Made by a program: the position numbers and the translations under genes. A stretch of DNA of 64,000 nt from Nematostella vectensis (lineage: Eukaryota > Cnidaria > Anthozoa > Actiniaria > Edwardsiidae): the NCBI RefSeq assembly GCF_932526225.1, contig NC_064037.1:13095703-13159702 (forward strand), written 5' to 3'. The stretch's first letter is position 1. Each line of letters starts with the position of its first letter. The notes beneath the pieces were generated by a model, which saw only the letters and a list, made by a program, of their open reading frames with translations, did no database searches and was not told the origin of the DNA. Shown here in pieces: positions 11,201-24,000 of this stretch.

Positions 11201-13756
11201 TACAGGGATTAGTGCTTAAAACAAACAAGAACGTCGTTTGAAATGTTATCAGTGTTCTGCTACAAAACAAAACAAAACAATTGTTGATGATAAAAAAAAA
11301 ATGTTATTGAAATAATATCAGTTTTCTTCTACATATAAATATAGGCATTTACAAGAAAACAAAAAACAAGAAATTATAACGTTCCATCGAAAGTAGCATT
11401 CTTCATCCTGTTATTAACCATTGGCAATAAAAGGCCGCCTGAATCAAGTCATACCACATGCATACAAGTTTTACCTGCGAGATAAGCCAGATTTTCCTTG
11501 GTGACAGCAAACTTGTCTCTGCTGAATAGACGAAGATTAATAAATTATCCATGTATATACGACAGTTATGTGAAATATGTTGCATGCCTTACATAATATC
11601 GATCTATCACTCCTTTGTTATTGTTTATATGTGAAAATACGACTCCGCGTCTGATACTATTAACAATGATATTAACACATTGACTGAGTGACTGACTGAG
11701 TGACTGACTGACTGACTGACTGACTGACTGACTGACTGACTGACTGACTGACTGACTGACTGACTGACTGACTGACTGATAATTGATTGAATAGGCGTGT
11801 ATATCGCTGCCCTAACCTGTGTTTGTGTTTGCTTGTTATGTCGAGCATCAGGTTTAAGACACGAATCGCTCGAGCGGACGATGTCGCCTGAGGGTGGTAA
11901 ACGCCTACAAAGTAAATGCACAGAGTATAGTAGAGAAAACGCACGTGTGCACATGTATAAGGGTGGACAAATGGAGCAAAAGAAACAATAGGTGAGGGAC
12001 TTTAATACAAAAATTACTAGTGAGAGTTTCATAATAAGTTTCAGCCCGAATGTGTTCACCCAATTGGCAAAATGGCTAATAAATAATGGTATTTTGGAGT
12101 TACCTTTGTCTATCGATCGCTGAGGCTTTGAGAGATCAAAAAGGTGACACAGTTCGAGCCCAGTATTACCTTTAACAAGATGTGCCACCAAAGCAAAGTG
12201 AAAGTTCTCGTAGAAGCTTACGCCGACAAAGTGGTCCATTTGCTTACAGTGGAACTCCAGAAGTGGCTCTTGCCTCACTGCCATCAACACTTTGTGAGCC
12301 TTCGAATGTGACAGATTAAACTGCGTCAGACCCGTGGAAATTACAACAGCTTTCCTGACATGAAATGCTACGTTTGAGGGTCAGCCAACGCTAGATCGCC
12401 ACACTAGACTGCAACCCTTAGCAGCGTTAGATCGCCACATTTGACTGCAGCCCCTACTTTTCTGTTTCCTCTAATTTGTCTATACATAACAGTTTAAAGT
12501 AGATAAATGCTAGTTGTTAAAGATACGGAAATTCAGTTGGCATATTTTCCAAACCTGTTCTTCGAATACCCCATGGGAATCCAGAGTTAGAAGACTTTGT
12601 TCCAGCAGAACAAGACCACAGGGATAAAGAGCCAGCTCTGAAAGCTAAAAGAACAGTTGCAGTTAGACCATAAAAATGTGACCTCGAGGCCACAGGGGTA
12701 AAGAACCGGAAGCACAGTCGAACATTGGGTTGTACTATGAAGGTGGGATGACCTAGAGAGATAAGACCATCAGACAGAAGGGTTACTTCGAAACAATAGG
12801 CGTACAGAAGCAATCTCTCAAAGTTGAGAAAAGAGTCGCACATTGTGGTTATACTATAAAGGTGGAGTGGCCGAGAGAGAACAGAGGCATATTGCCATTA
12901 GACTACGAGGATGAGGTGACCTCGAAACCATTGGGGTACATAGCCAGCCCTTAAAGCTGAAGGAAGAGTCCCAGTTAGACGGGGCGGGGACCCCGGAAGG
13001 GGGATGGCCTCGCCAACAAAGGGGTACAGAGCTAGCTAAGAAAGCTTTAAGAGCAGTCACAGCTAGTCTATGAAAAGAGAATGACCCCTTTTAGTGAGAG
13101 AGAGAGAACTAGTGGAGAGAACTTAATCGAGTGAGTGACTGAGCTCTTTTAATTTAACATTACTATCAGGTCAAAAGTGGATAGTCATTTTCAGGGTTTC
13201 TTGCAAATAGACCAAATTTTATGATGCAAATCATATCAAATAGTTTCTGTGTTAGATTTTTTTAACACATTCAATACCCGTGTATTAATACCTGCAACAC
13301 TGCTACAGCGATCCAGAAGAACGCCTTGTGGAATTTGGATTCCTGCAAATAGTAAACAAAAATGATGCAACGTTTAGGGATTAAAGACATTGCTGAAAAC
13401 GCTAGACTAGCTCAAGTAACCCACCAAGTTATTTCATCGAGAATTTCCAAAAAAGGCAAATAAAAACTATAATTTTCCTTGTAAGTATATATTTTTTTAA
13501 ATATTTTTGAAGCTGTACAGAAAACAGCGATTGAATTCAGCTTTTATTAGCTTTACTCGAACAATTCAGCTGGCTATTGTCATGAAGCTCGTGAATGTGC
13601 AGAAGCTTTTTCTGGCGCTGCCATTATTCAACAGCTTACAACATCAAACGTTAACCGTCACAAATAGACCCTTACTTTTCCCAAGATTCCTTGCAGCTTG
13701 GTAAGACATATGACGGCGGCCTCGATAAGCACTAGATCTGTGTAGTTGCTGAGCGC
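8234..13756 (-). CDS. NF1: NF1 exons 64-73: C-terminal region, residues 2172-2657
   Basis: Exons: 13676-13756, 13292-13342, 12555-12644, 12170-12299, 11817-11904, 11475-11518, 10913-11214, 9597-9697, 9046-9188, 8234-8658. Matches: VLIEAAVICLTKLQ (exon 64), KAFFWIAVAVLQ (exon 65), LVLLEQSLLTLDS (exon 66), EFHCKQMDHFVGVSFYENF (exon 67; human EWHCKQMDHFVGLNFNSNF), KQTQALLLTTL (exon 70) and YLYQLLAEASLVFPSVFPV (exon 71). Exon 70 (302 nt) holds a low-complexity Ser/Thr/Asn-rich linker shorter than in human, accounting for most of the length difference. Exon 73 encodes SFGFTGFSQFTKF (human SFGFNGLWRFAGPF) and a Ser-rich, basic tail. The final acceptor is CTACCTGCAG at 8659-8668. Confidence 0.93.
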
Positions 13757-16700
13757 CTGGGAAAGAAGGAAATTAGTACTTGATGTTTCACCTAATGGTA
13801 TTTTCCACAGCTGCTTGCTATTTAAAAGATCTACAAGATGAAAGATCGTAAAAAAATCGTAAAAGGCCGATAAGCACTAGATCTGTGTAGTTACTGAGCG
13901 CTGAGGAAGAAAATAATTAGCACTTGACGATTCACTTAATGGAATTGCCTACAGATGCTTGTTATGTGGAAGATCTATCAAAGATGGCAGAAAAATGGAT
14001 ATCATGATGCGAAGACGATGATGGAGATGTTGATGATGACAAAATCACGATAACAATGTTGATGGCGATGACAAAGAGGCTGCGTGACACCTACAATGAT
14101 CAGTACTTGTAGTACCCGCTGAACCATATCATCGCTGGCTTCGTTGCTGATGCATCCCACCACGACAATAGTACGTGGTTGTAGGGCAGGGTTGAATTGG
14201 TACGCGAAGCTGGATAAAAACATATGGCATTAGTGAACTCAAAGAGGTTGGAACTCAAAGAGGTTGGTATGGCATTTTCCGTACTTTGAAGCAAGTTCCA
14301 TCCATTTCTTGAGCCAAGTGCAGTCGGGTATGTCTTTCATACACGTCTATTGGGAAAATAGGAAATCGAGTTTGTTTACTACAAACATAATGATGGTGAC
14401 GTTTCTGATTTTTAAGATGGTGAGAAAAAGGGTCAGGAGCAGCTAGAAAGTGGCGAAGAAAAGAGAGGCAAGTGAAGGAAGGAATAGAAATGCATAAAAA
14501 AATGAATAAAGAAGTAAAAAATAATGATAATAAGATGATGATGAAGAAAAAGATGAAAAACAGATATCACTTCTCTTTAGTAATGGAGGAAGGGAAAAAA
14601 AGAGAGCACAGAAGAAAAAAAAGTAGAACAAGAAAATAAAGAAGACGAGAATAACAGGTAGACGAAATGGAAGAGGAAAGAGCAGAAGAAGACAAAATAA
14701 GAAGTTGCAGCAAAACGATGACTATGATTGTAACTAAGGCACCAATACCTCCATTATTTCCAGCAACACCTCGGTAATAGTTTCAATGTTCGGCATGGTT
14801 ATAGATGCTCCTCCGCTGTCCTTGATGTGGAACCTGTGCCCACGCTGAGTCGCCCGAAAAGCCTTCACAGCCGGCGTCTCAATTTTAGAGATGCCTAACA
14901 ACAAATGTAAACTCACCCAGAAATATACAACCAAAGTACAGTAGCACCTCTACTAAGCGGCCAACCTCTTCAATGTCCAACAAATCTAGTTTTTAACCGA
15001 ATTACTAATGAACAAAATGAGGTGATAAACATTTTGTCAGCCAAGCTACTCCTGGCCAATTTCTAATATAAGTAAACAATAAATTAATCCTAAAACTAAA
15101 TGACTTCTAAAAGGACTAAATGACTTCTTAAATGACTTCTTCTGTATCACGTGTGATTAAATGATTATAGTATTATAATGAAATAATGACTTTTTACCAA
15201 GGATGCGGAGACAATTGAAAGGAATGAAAATCACCATAAAGGAAGAGGAAAAGAAATAAGGGAGCATCTAAATTCTTTCCCTTTGCCAATTCTTCGTCTC
15301 GATTTTCAAATGCACTTTTATCGTTGCTTCCTTTACTGCTTAGAAGCTGACTTACCGAAAAGAAGATAGAACTTTGGAGTCGAAAGTTCGGATAACCGCA
15401 TTCGGAGCAGTGTTAGAGTCTCCTCTGTAGTATAAAACAAACCAATAAGTGAAAGACAAGGGATTAACGAGCACATGACCATTCTGCACTTACCACTGAA
15501 TTTGATGTAGGTACAGGTGCAGAGCGAGTGGATGACATTGATAAGTAATCCATGGATGGATGCGCGGATTGTGGGAGGCCCCGTTGAAACCAGCAGAGTT
15601 ACAAGGTGGAATAGATACGGGATATGGCTTGCAACTAAAACCAAAAATACCAGATAAAGGCATCACCTTGAGGCCGAATGGAAGGCAATGAAACATGAGA
15701 TATTTGCCTGCTCTTATGAGCCAAGCACGTGATCTGTCGAACGATTTCCATTGGCTGACCATAATCGTGTTTAAAAGTCTTTTTGCTTAGGACGAAGGGA
15801 AAAATGGCCACCAAACTCGAAGAAGAAGCTGAAAATTAATGTTAAAGTCGATGTTTTCCTTAACTAAAACTAACAAACTACCATTGTGTCAATGCGCAGA
15901 AGCTTTCAAAGAGAAAAACCGCCTAACCCCCTCCCCTAGGTCTGCTACTGAGCTTTCTACAATAGCGACTGTGAATCTCTCGTCTGCTCGGATAAGGACG
16001 TCAAGCCGGATAACTTCTGCCTCTAGACTTCGCTCATTAACATGTACCCAAAAGGAAAGGGATAGAAGGGTGTGCTCTAATTATGGGTTGCCCATTTACA
16101 TTGCTCTACTTAGCAGTTTCGCGACAAATTGGACGGTCAGAGGAATGAAATGTCTAGGAATGTGTAGTTCCAGAAAATATCCATAGCCCCCCCTCCATTG
16201 AGGGGATTAGAAATTCCAGGGGGTGGGGGTTCAAGCGCCCAGGAATTTCCAGAGGGGAGGGTAAAATGGCCTTTTTACTTAACAGTTGCTGTATTTAATT
16301 ATTCCAGGGATTTGGAAATTCCAGAGGGGTGGGGGGGGGGGGGGGGGGTGATATCTCCGACCCCCTCAATAGGGGGGTATGGAAATTTTCTGGAACTACA
16401 CAATTGAGATTATGTAGCTAGGGCCATCTGACTTACCGTCTAAGCAGTCGTTGAATGAGAGCATGAGGAGGTAGCGTGTAAGGATGGCAATGTCATCCCA
16501 CATTAAGTGCTGCTCCAGGCGAAGGGTCGGCGAGATGAACGTCTTGCTTATTAACTGGAGACGGCCAAGAATCATTGTCAATTTGACTGTTACATTGACA
16601 ATTTGCCATTGTTACACTAATATGCAGTATCCAGTAACAATCAAATTAATCGGCAGCAGCAAGGAGTGAGCTAATCTTAAAACTGCATCTTCAAGTACCC

Positions 16701-19700
16701 AGGGAGTCGAGGCCAAGGTAACGAGGCTTTCTCGCCTGTGACCCCTAGGCCTTGGGTTCCCTGTGGGTGAGAACGCTTTCTTCCAGACGCTCTGGGTAAG
16801 AAAAAAATATCACTGGGGTGAGAAAACCCCACTCACCGTGTGAAGCCTACCAATTACTTTGCTTGAGACGACTTGTACGTTAGCCGAAGCAAGAGCAGCA
16901 GCAGTGTCAGCTAGTACTTCCGCTTTTACCGAGCCCAGACCACCGGCCGCGCTCGCCTAGAATGGGATCTCAAGTATCATCATAACTTGCAAAAACATCT
17001 TTAATAGTGTACGTTTTGTTAAAAATAATCGGGCAAAGCTTCAAACAAAAAAACAAAATTCGTGCGTTAAGAAACCCTTATTTGAACATCTAATGATTTG
17101 TCTCTTATAATATAATTATCTTTACCTTGAGAAAGCTGTCAAGGACCGTGTCCAGGAGCTCAGTGACTTTCCCTATCGTGCCCCAGATGTTGGCCTGGAT
17201 TGAAGGGTTCATTGCCTGTCAAGAAAACCAACAGGAAACTTCCAGTTCATGAATGTTGCTGTACATCATGTGGTCTTTTTTAATCTAACCTTCTCAAGTA
17301 AGAAAATGAAAGGGGAGCCATTTGGTAAGACGTCGCACTGTTATAGCGCCTTTGCCTCTCACTACTGGTTTTCTGGTATGTTGGTTGTAAATTGAGTTGA
17401 AACGCTCGCTATCATTTTGGTCATGCAATAATATAATAACTATCACTTACAGTTAAGTCACTAACAGTTATATAATTGCAAAGATATAAAAGAAACTAAC
17501 CACTACTTCGGCTTGGGGTAAAAGTTGCAAAAACAAATACGAGTTTGGCAAACAAATTCAGAAAAACTTGTTTCAAGTATATGCTTTTGCCGTGGTGAAT
17601 GACATCTTCACATATAAAACAATATTTCACCTCAAGAAGCTCAAAGGTTAATGTCAAGGTGAGAAATGGAAAGAAGATGGGAAAAAATTAATTTTAGCGT
17701 AAGACTCACTCCGCGTTCAGAGACAGTGATACTTATGAGCTTCTCAAGCACGCTGTTCATCTTTATCTTCTGTGGGTCGTCGCTAGGAAAGCGCCAGAAT
17801 CTGTCGAGATTTGGCAGCCACGGCGCCATGTACTCCAGACAAAGGTGCTTTAACTCAGTGTCAGACTTCATGAAGCCCTCGATACATTCCTCAAGGAACT
17901 GGATAGCAGAAAAAAAGGTATAGATATCTGGCAAAGTCTCACCAGCCATAACCGCACGATCAACTTACTGACCAGTGACCCATATCGTATGAGATCGTTT
18001 CTTTTGACTCAGATATGACTCAAAATCTAAGATAATCTAGTTACAGTAGGGGGATCCGGTCGACTAGAAGGTCCACTCCAATGGAAAAATAGGTATCGTT
18101 GCGTGCTAGAACGAGCTACCTAAGAGAGATCGGTCCGCCAAATGGGTTATCCAGCCCCCCAGCTCAAAATCCTGGCTACGGGCCTGTTACATATCCAAGC
18201 AGACTTCTCTATTTTTTTGGAAAGTCTTAATGGATGGTCATGTAAGGTATTGTTCCTTTTTAACTCAGGAACGCATATTCCCGAGTTATTGCGGTGTGTT
18301 GGTGGAGGTGCATCGTCGGATAACTCATGTGTAAACTTCCGGTTAACTTTTGTTGGTCGGATCGATCATCCGTAAACTTTTTGTGGTCTTTCTGTGCTTT
18401 AGCAACACAGCAATCCTAAGATTATATAATATACTTCCGGTTTTTAACTTCCGGTGTTCAACTTCCGGTTAATGCCAAAACTGCGACCTTTAAGTTAAAG
18501 AAGGGAAAAGCCTCTGTTAGCAGTATCTCTGTTTGCAGGGTAATAAAAAAGCCTCTGTTAGAAGGACAAAATATAAGAGGATAGATTTCCACAAATTATT
18601 TGTTCACAATTCTTCCCAATCAGCTAAACTAAATATCAAACAAAACTCGTACAAACAAATTGCCCTCGCTGATTTTGCGCCTTTCTAGAATGTTAACATG
18701 CATATAACACATACGACAGTAGCGTGATCAATTATTGCGGGTATTTTATTTTGTTTCCGGAAAGAATATGCTGAAATTTGACATGCTAGCAAAAACCTTT
18801 CGAACGGTACGATACCAAAAGCATTAAAACTATTTTAGTTACAAGTCGACTCAGCAATGCCACGTTAGTCTAGCGGTGTGGAAACTTGTCTCCGACCGCA
18901 GCGACCCGGGTTCGATTCCAAATGATAGATTTTTAATAACAATAACAATAACAATAACAATAACAATAACAATAACAATAACAATAACAATAACAATAAC
19001 AATAACAATAACAATAACAATAACAATAACAATAACAATAACAATAGCAATGACTATGGTGTATTTTCTACCGTTTGTCCGCGTACCTCTAAAGTAAGCT
19101 GCGGTTCCCTGGCTGCAAGTTTCTCGCTTATGCCCACAATAAATATTGTGTTGTTTGCTGGAATGCAAAGACCTACGGGGACGAGAACATTCAACTTTTT
19201 AGAATAACCGGAACCACATCAAACATAACCTAGCCTTCCCCGTTTAAGGTGATTCGTTTTCAAGAAATCGTTCAAATTGAAACCCATTTTGAACCCTTCC
19301 GAAGCTTGCGATGGATATGATCCCTGGTGAATATGATACAAATACTGCTGAAATAAAGAAAATTAAATAATTTGACATTATTGATCGTGGAGGAGCGATA
19401 CGCGTGCAAGGTACGGTAATACGGCAAAAGTATGTGCGACAGTAGTAAAACGCGTATCATCGCCTTTTTTTTGCAAATACTGCCACAAAAGTTGTACGAT
19501 TTTGCTGCTCGTATTACCGTACCCTTAGGGGGTTTTGATACAAAATCTATAAAACCGACAAGTGTCAATACATAGCTTACTAACTAACTAACTTACTAAC
19601 CCATTCAACATTGGGAGATAGATGGAACATTATAGTGTAATATCGACTTAGCCATATAAAAACAAATCCTCATGTATCGACCTACTTCCCGAATCAGCCG

Positions 19701-20838
19701 ATGGAAATTGATGCATTATTACACTTAGTGGCTAGGTAGTCTTTTCCCAATAAAAGGCCAATAACACTTGAGACGCCTGCGGAGAAGGCTTATAGCTAGG
19801 GTAACAAAATGGCGGCTGACAGACTCTAGAGCCGCACAAAAGCCCTTCAAGTATACCTGTTCCTTCAAGCAATCTCTCCTCGATCTTGAGGTTGAAGGCC
19901 TTGGTTACGGCGCAAAGCAGATTGTACGCGGCGAGTCTAAGGGTCGGGTCTCGAGATCCAAGGTTCAGTAACGCCTAAAAAATAAAACAAAATCTTTTAA
20001 ACATTTGAAGAATACTTTTGGGACATAATTTAAACAAGATTTAGTGCAAGAATCTTACCCTTGCTTATTCTCAGTTTTATGAAGATGAAAGCTGAAAGTA
20101 TATTACCATATTGAGTAGGGTCCCCGGGACATCTTTGGGCTTGATCTTTTTACTAGAAGACGTTGCAGCATCCTAAAATTTAACGGATTAATCGCGTCAA
20201 GCATTGAAAACCAGTGCCATAATTATGGGGTGTCATTTCAAGCCATGATTGGATAAATCGTTTCAGAATCAGCGAAAGCTTAGTGGTGGTACGGGCTTCT
20301 TTTCTCAAGCCAGTGGTGAAATGAAAGAACGGGTCACCTGTGGAGAAAGCGCGGATGGGGGAATAAGGAGTAGAGCAGGAAAGGGAGGGAAGCGCTTCCG
20401 GTTTTTCAACTTCCGTTTTTTTGCTGCAGGAAACCCAAATAAGGTTTTTTACACTTTTTTGTCTATTTTGCCCTTTGAGATGCCTGCAGAGGAGGCTAAG
20501 GACTGTGAATCTCTCGTCTTATGTCCGACAAGGACGTTAAGGCGGTGGCTACAGAGAGAGCTGTTGCTAACTTACTGGCTGCGAAAGCTGCCATGCCGTC
20601 TTCACATGCATCACGGCTTGAACAATCTGATCACATTCGTTACTCATGAGTAGCATGCCGGGGCCGCCATTGACGAACTTCAACACAAACGTGTTCTCAT
20701 CTTCCACGATTGCCTGGTGAAAAGACATTTTGAAGTCTTCAAAAGACATTTCATTTGGGCAACTGTTAATATAGATAAATTACACGCTGCCCCAAGGAAA
20801 AGAACATTAAATACACTGAGGATATATAAAATATAAAA

Positions 20839-20897
<59 letters not shown>

Positions 20898-20989
20898 ACA
20901 AATAAATAAATAAATAAATAAGTAAGTAAATAAATAAATAAATAAATAAAAAATCAATCAATCAATCAATCAATAAATAAATGAATGAA

Positions 20990-21048
<59 letters not shown>

Positions 21049-24000
21049 CAAAACCATATATGCACTTAGCTATTTAAAAATCACAAAACAAACGAGACAA
21101 ATGACTGTGGTCAGGTACACACACAATATTCCCAACATACATCGCATAACCTTTTAACCTGCTAACTGACAGTGATATCCCCTCTCCCCTGATGACTGTC
21201 TTGCCCTGAGGATTTGTCCCCTGTCTAAGTGCTTTCATATTTACCCCCATACACGCCTTATTCTTACCCCCTTCACTTCGGAGGCGTAATACACATCGTT
21301 CAGTATCGTGGAGTAACCCAGGACTTTGTGACGCTCAGGAGTAGTTATCTGCACTGACATAGGACCGATCTGCGGAATATATAAATTTATGGTGTAAAAT
21401 GAAATTTGGTTTAAAAAGTGCCTACGAAAACAAACAAACAAAACAGCTTGAATGCTTGATTATAACGGCGCAGAAAGAACCGGACCAAGCCGAAAGCATA
21501 AAATGCGAGATTTTTGTAGAGAGAGAAACAAACCGGAAGAGACGGAGAAGAACAGTAGGGGCGAAGGCGAAAACTAACACAATCGACATTCGCCGAAAAG
21601 TGAATCGAACCTGGAACCCTGTGGCGAGAGCTTAGGCAAACACACTAGAAAAATAAGCCATTTCAGACGAGCGCGCGAAAGTTTTGATTTTTAAAAACTC
21701 TTTTTGTTGATTGTGTTGTAGAAGACAAATATCCATAGTTTTCCGTAGCATATGCGTATATACACCACGATATTCGTCATCTCATGATCAAAATATTGTG
21801 GAGTCACGAGGTGTTAAGACGTGTTCCAATTTCATTTCGGGCAATAGGCGGCTAAATATGGAAACAATAGCCAAATGCACTTCGCGCGTTAAGGACCAGA
21901 TCATACATTCAAGATGGCGGACGAAGATCGGCGTCCTTGTGCATTTGAAAGCAGTATCTACTCAATCTAACTGTGAAAAACGTACCAGCAACCAAATTTA
22001 TACTTGTTATGTCAACATTGGAGTGTAAAGAAGACATTTGAATGTTTAAAAGTGACAAAATTGAGCATCGAGTCGCTGCAAATCAAGGAAATTTGCGAGT
22101 GGAATCTTTATTGATCTCCATGGTTACGCGAATTCAAATTGGAACACGTCTTAAATCCATTAAATTAGGTCAGTGTTGGATACATACCCGTAGTTGTACG
22201 TTACTTCGTGTGGACAAACGGAATGCTGTAAAAACCTAAGAAAACAAGATAATGCTATATAAGAAATAAAAATCTAATTTTGAAATATAATTTCAAAGCC
22301 AAAATGCTTAACTGTAATATAAAAGTTAAAAAAAGATGATTATTTGGATGTTGATGTTGTTGTTAATATTGTTGTTGTTGATGTCGATGTAGTAGCAGTT
22401 GTCACTGTCGTTGTTGTTGCTATCGTTACTGTTGTCACTGTCGTTGTCGCTGTTACTGTTGTTATTGTTAAAGCTGTTGTTGCTGCTGTTGTCGTTGATG
22501 TTGTTGGTGGCGATAAATCATTGTCATTGTTGTTGTTGTTGCTGTGTTGCCCTAAATGTTGTTGTGGGGGCTATATTTTTTTGACTTGTTGCTTTATTGT
22601 GTACCTTAAGGTCTTCCTCTAGCGATGTGGTAGAGCAAGGCAGTCTAAGCTCGCTCTCCTTGATGTACTCGTGCAACTTACTGAGCGTCTCTGTAGCGAT
22701 ATTGTTTGACTTGTTGCTTTATTGTGTACCTTAAGGTCTTCCTCTAGCGGTGGTAGAGCAAGGCAGTCTTAGCTCGCTCTCCTTGACGTACTCGTGTAAC
22801 TTACTGAGCGTCTCTATCATAGAGATATTGTTTTACTTGTTGCTGTATTGTCTACCTTAAGGTCTTCCTCTAGCGATGTGGTAGAGCTAGGGAATCTTAG
22901 CTCGCTCTCCTTGATGTACTCGTATAACTTACTGAGCGTCTCTTTCATAGAGATATTGTTTTACTTGTAGCTGTATTGTGTACGTTAAGGTCTTCCTCTA
23001 GCGATGTCGTAGAGCTAGGGAGTCTTAGCTCGCTCTCCTTGATGTACTCGTGCAACTTACTGAGCGTCTCTATAGCGATATTGTTTGACTTTTTGCTTTA
23101 TTGTCTACCTTAAGGTCTTCCTCTAGCGATGTGGTAGAGCAAGGCAGTCTTAGCTCGCTCTCCTTGATGTACTCGTGCAACTTACTGAGCGTCTCTATAG
23201 CGATATTGTTTGACTTTTTGCTTTATTGTCTACCTTAAGGTCTTCCTCTAGCTTACAGCAGGCAGTCTTAGCTCGCTCTCCTTGACGTACTCGTGTAACT
23301 TACTGAGCGTCTCTATCATAGAGATATTGTTTTACTTGTTGCTGTATTGTCTACCTTAAGGTTTTCCTCTAGCGATGTGATAGAGCTAGGGAATCTTAGC
23401 TCGCTCTCCTTGATGTACTCGTATAACTTACTGAGCGTCTCTTTCATAGAGATATTGTTTTACTTGTAGCTGTATTGTGTACGTTAAGGTCTTCCTCTAG
23501 CGATGTCGTAGAGCTAGGGAGTCTTAGCTCGCTCTCCTTGATGTACTCGTGCAACTTACTGAGCGTCTCTATAGCGATATTGTTTGACTTTTTGCTTTAT
23601 TGTCTACCTTGTGGTCTTCCTCTAGCGATGTGGTAGAGCAAGGCAGTCTTAGCTCGCTCTCCTTGATGTACTCGTGCAACTTACTGAGCGTCTCTATAGC
23701 GATATTGTTTGACTTTTTGCTTTATTGTCTACCTTAAGGTCTTCCTCTAGCTTACAGCAGGCAGTCTTAGCTCGCTCTCCTTGACGTACTCGTGTAACTT
23801 ACTGAGCGTCTCTATCATAGAGATATTGTTTTACTTGTTGCTGTATTGTCTACCTTAAGGTCTTCCTCTAGCGATGTGGTAGAGCTAGGGAGTCTTAGCT
23901 CGCTCTCCTTGATGTACACTCGTATAACTTACTGAGCGTCTCTATAGCGATATTGTTTGACTTGTTGCTCTATTGTGCACCTTAAGGTCTTCATCTAGCG

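Noticed and set aside
18858-18925. Functional tRNA gene
   Set aside because: A and B boxes are good but the acceptor stem does not close, and a SINE-like tail follows.
18851-19168. Ile-Val and poly-Leu reading frames
   Set aside because: Translation of the (AACAAT)n tract. The true coding part nearby is NF1 exon 54 in its own frame.
20680-20961. Tyr/Leu/Phe/Ile-rich membrane-like reading frames
   Set aside because: Artefact of the (AAAT)n microsatellite.
22188-22226. Alternative acceptor for exon 49 (ACAG before CATTCC)
   Set aside because: It would give 38 or 39 nt and break the frame into exon 50. The TTAG acceptor ten bases earlier keeps phase and matches human VFHNALKLAH.
22344-22622. 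Valine-rich reading frame
   Set aside because: Artefact of the (GTT)n tract. No splice or homology support.
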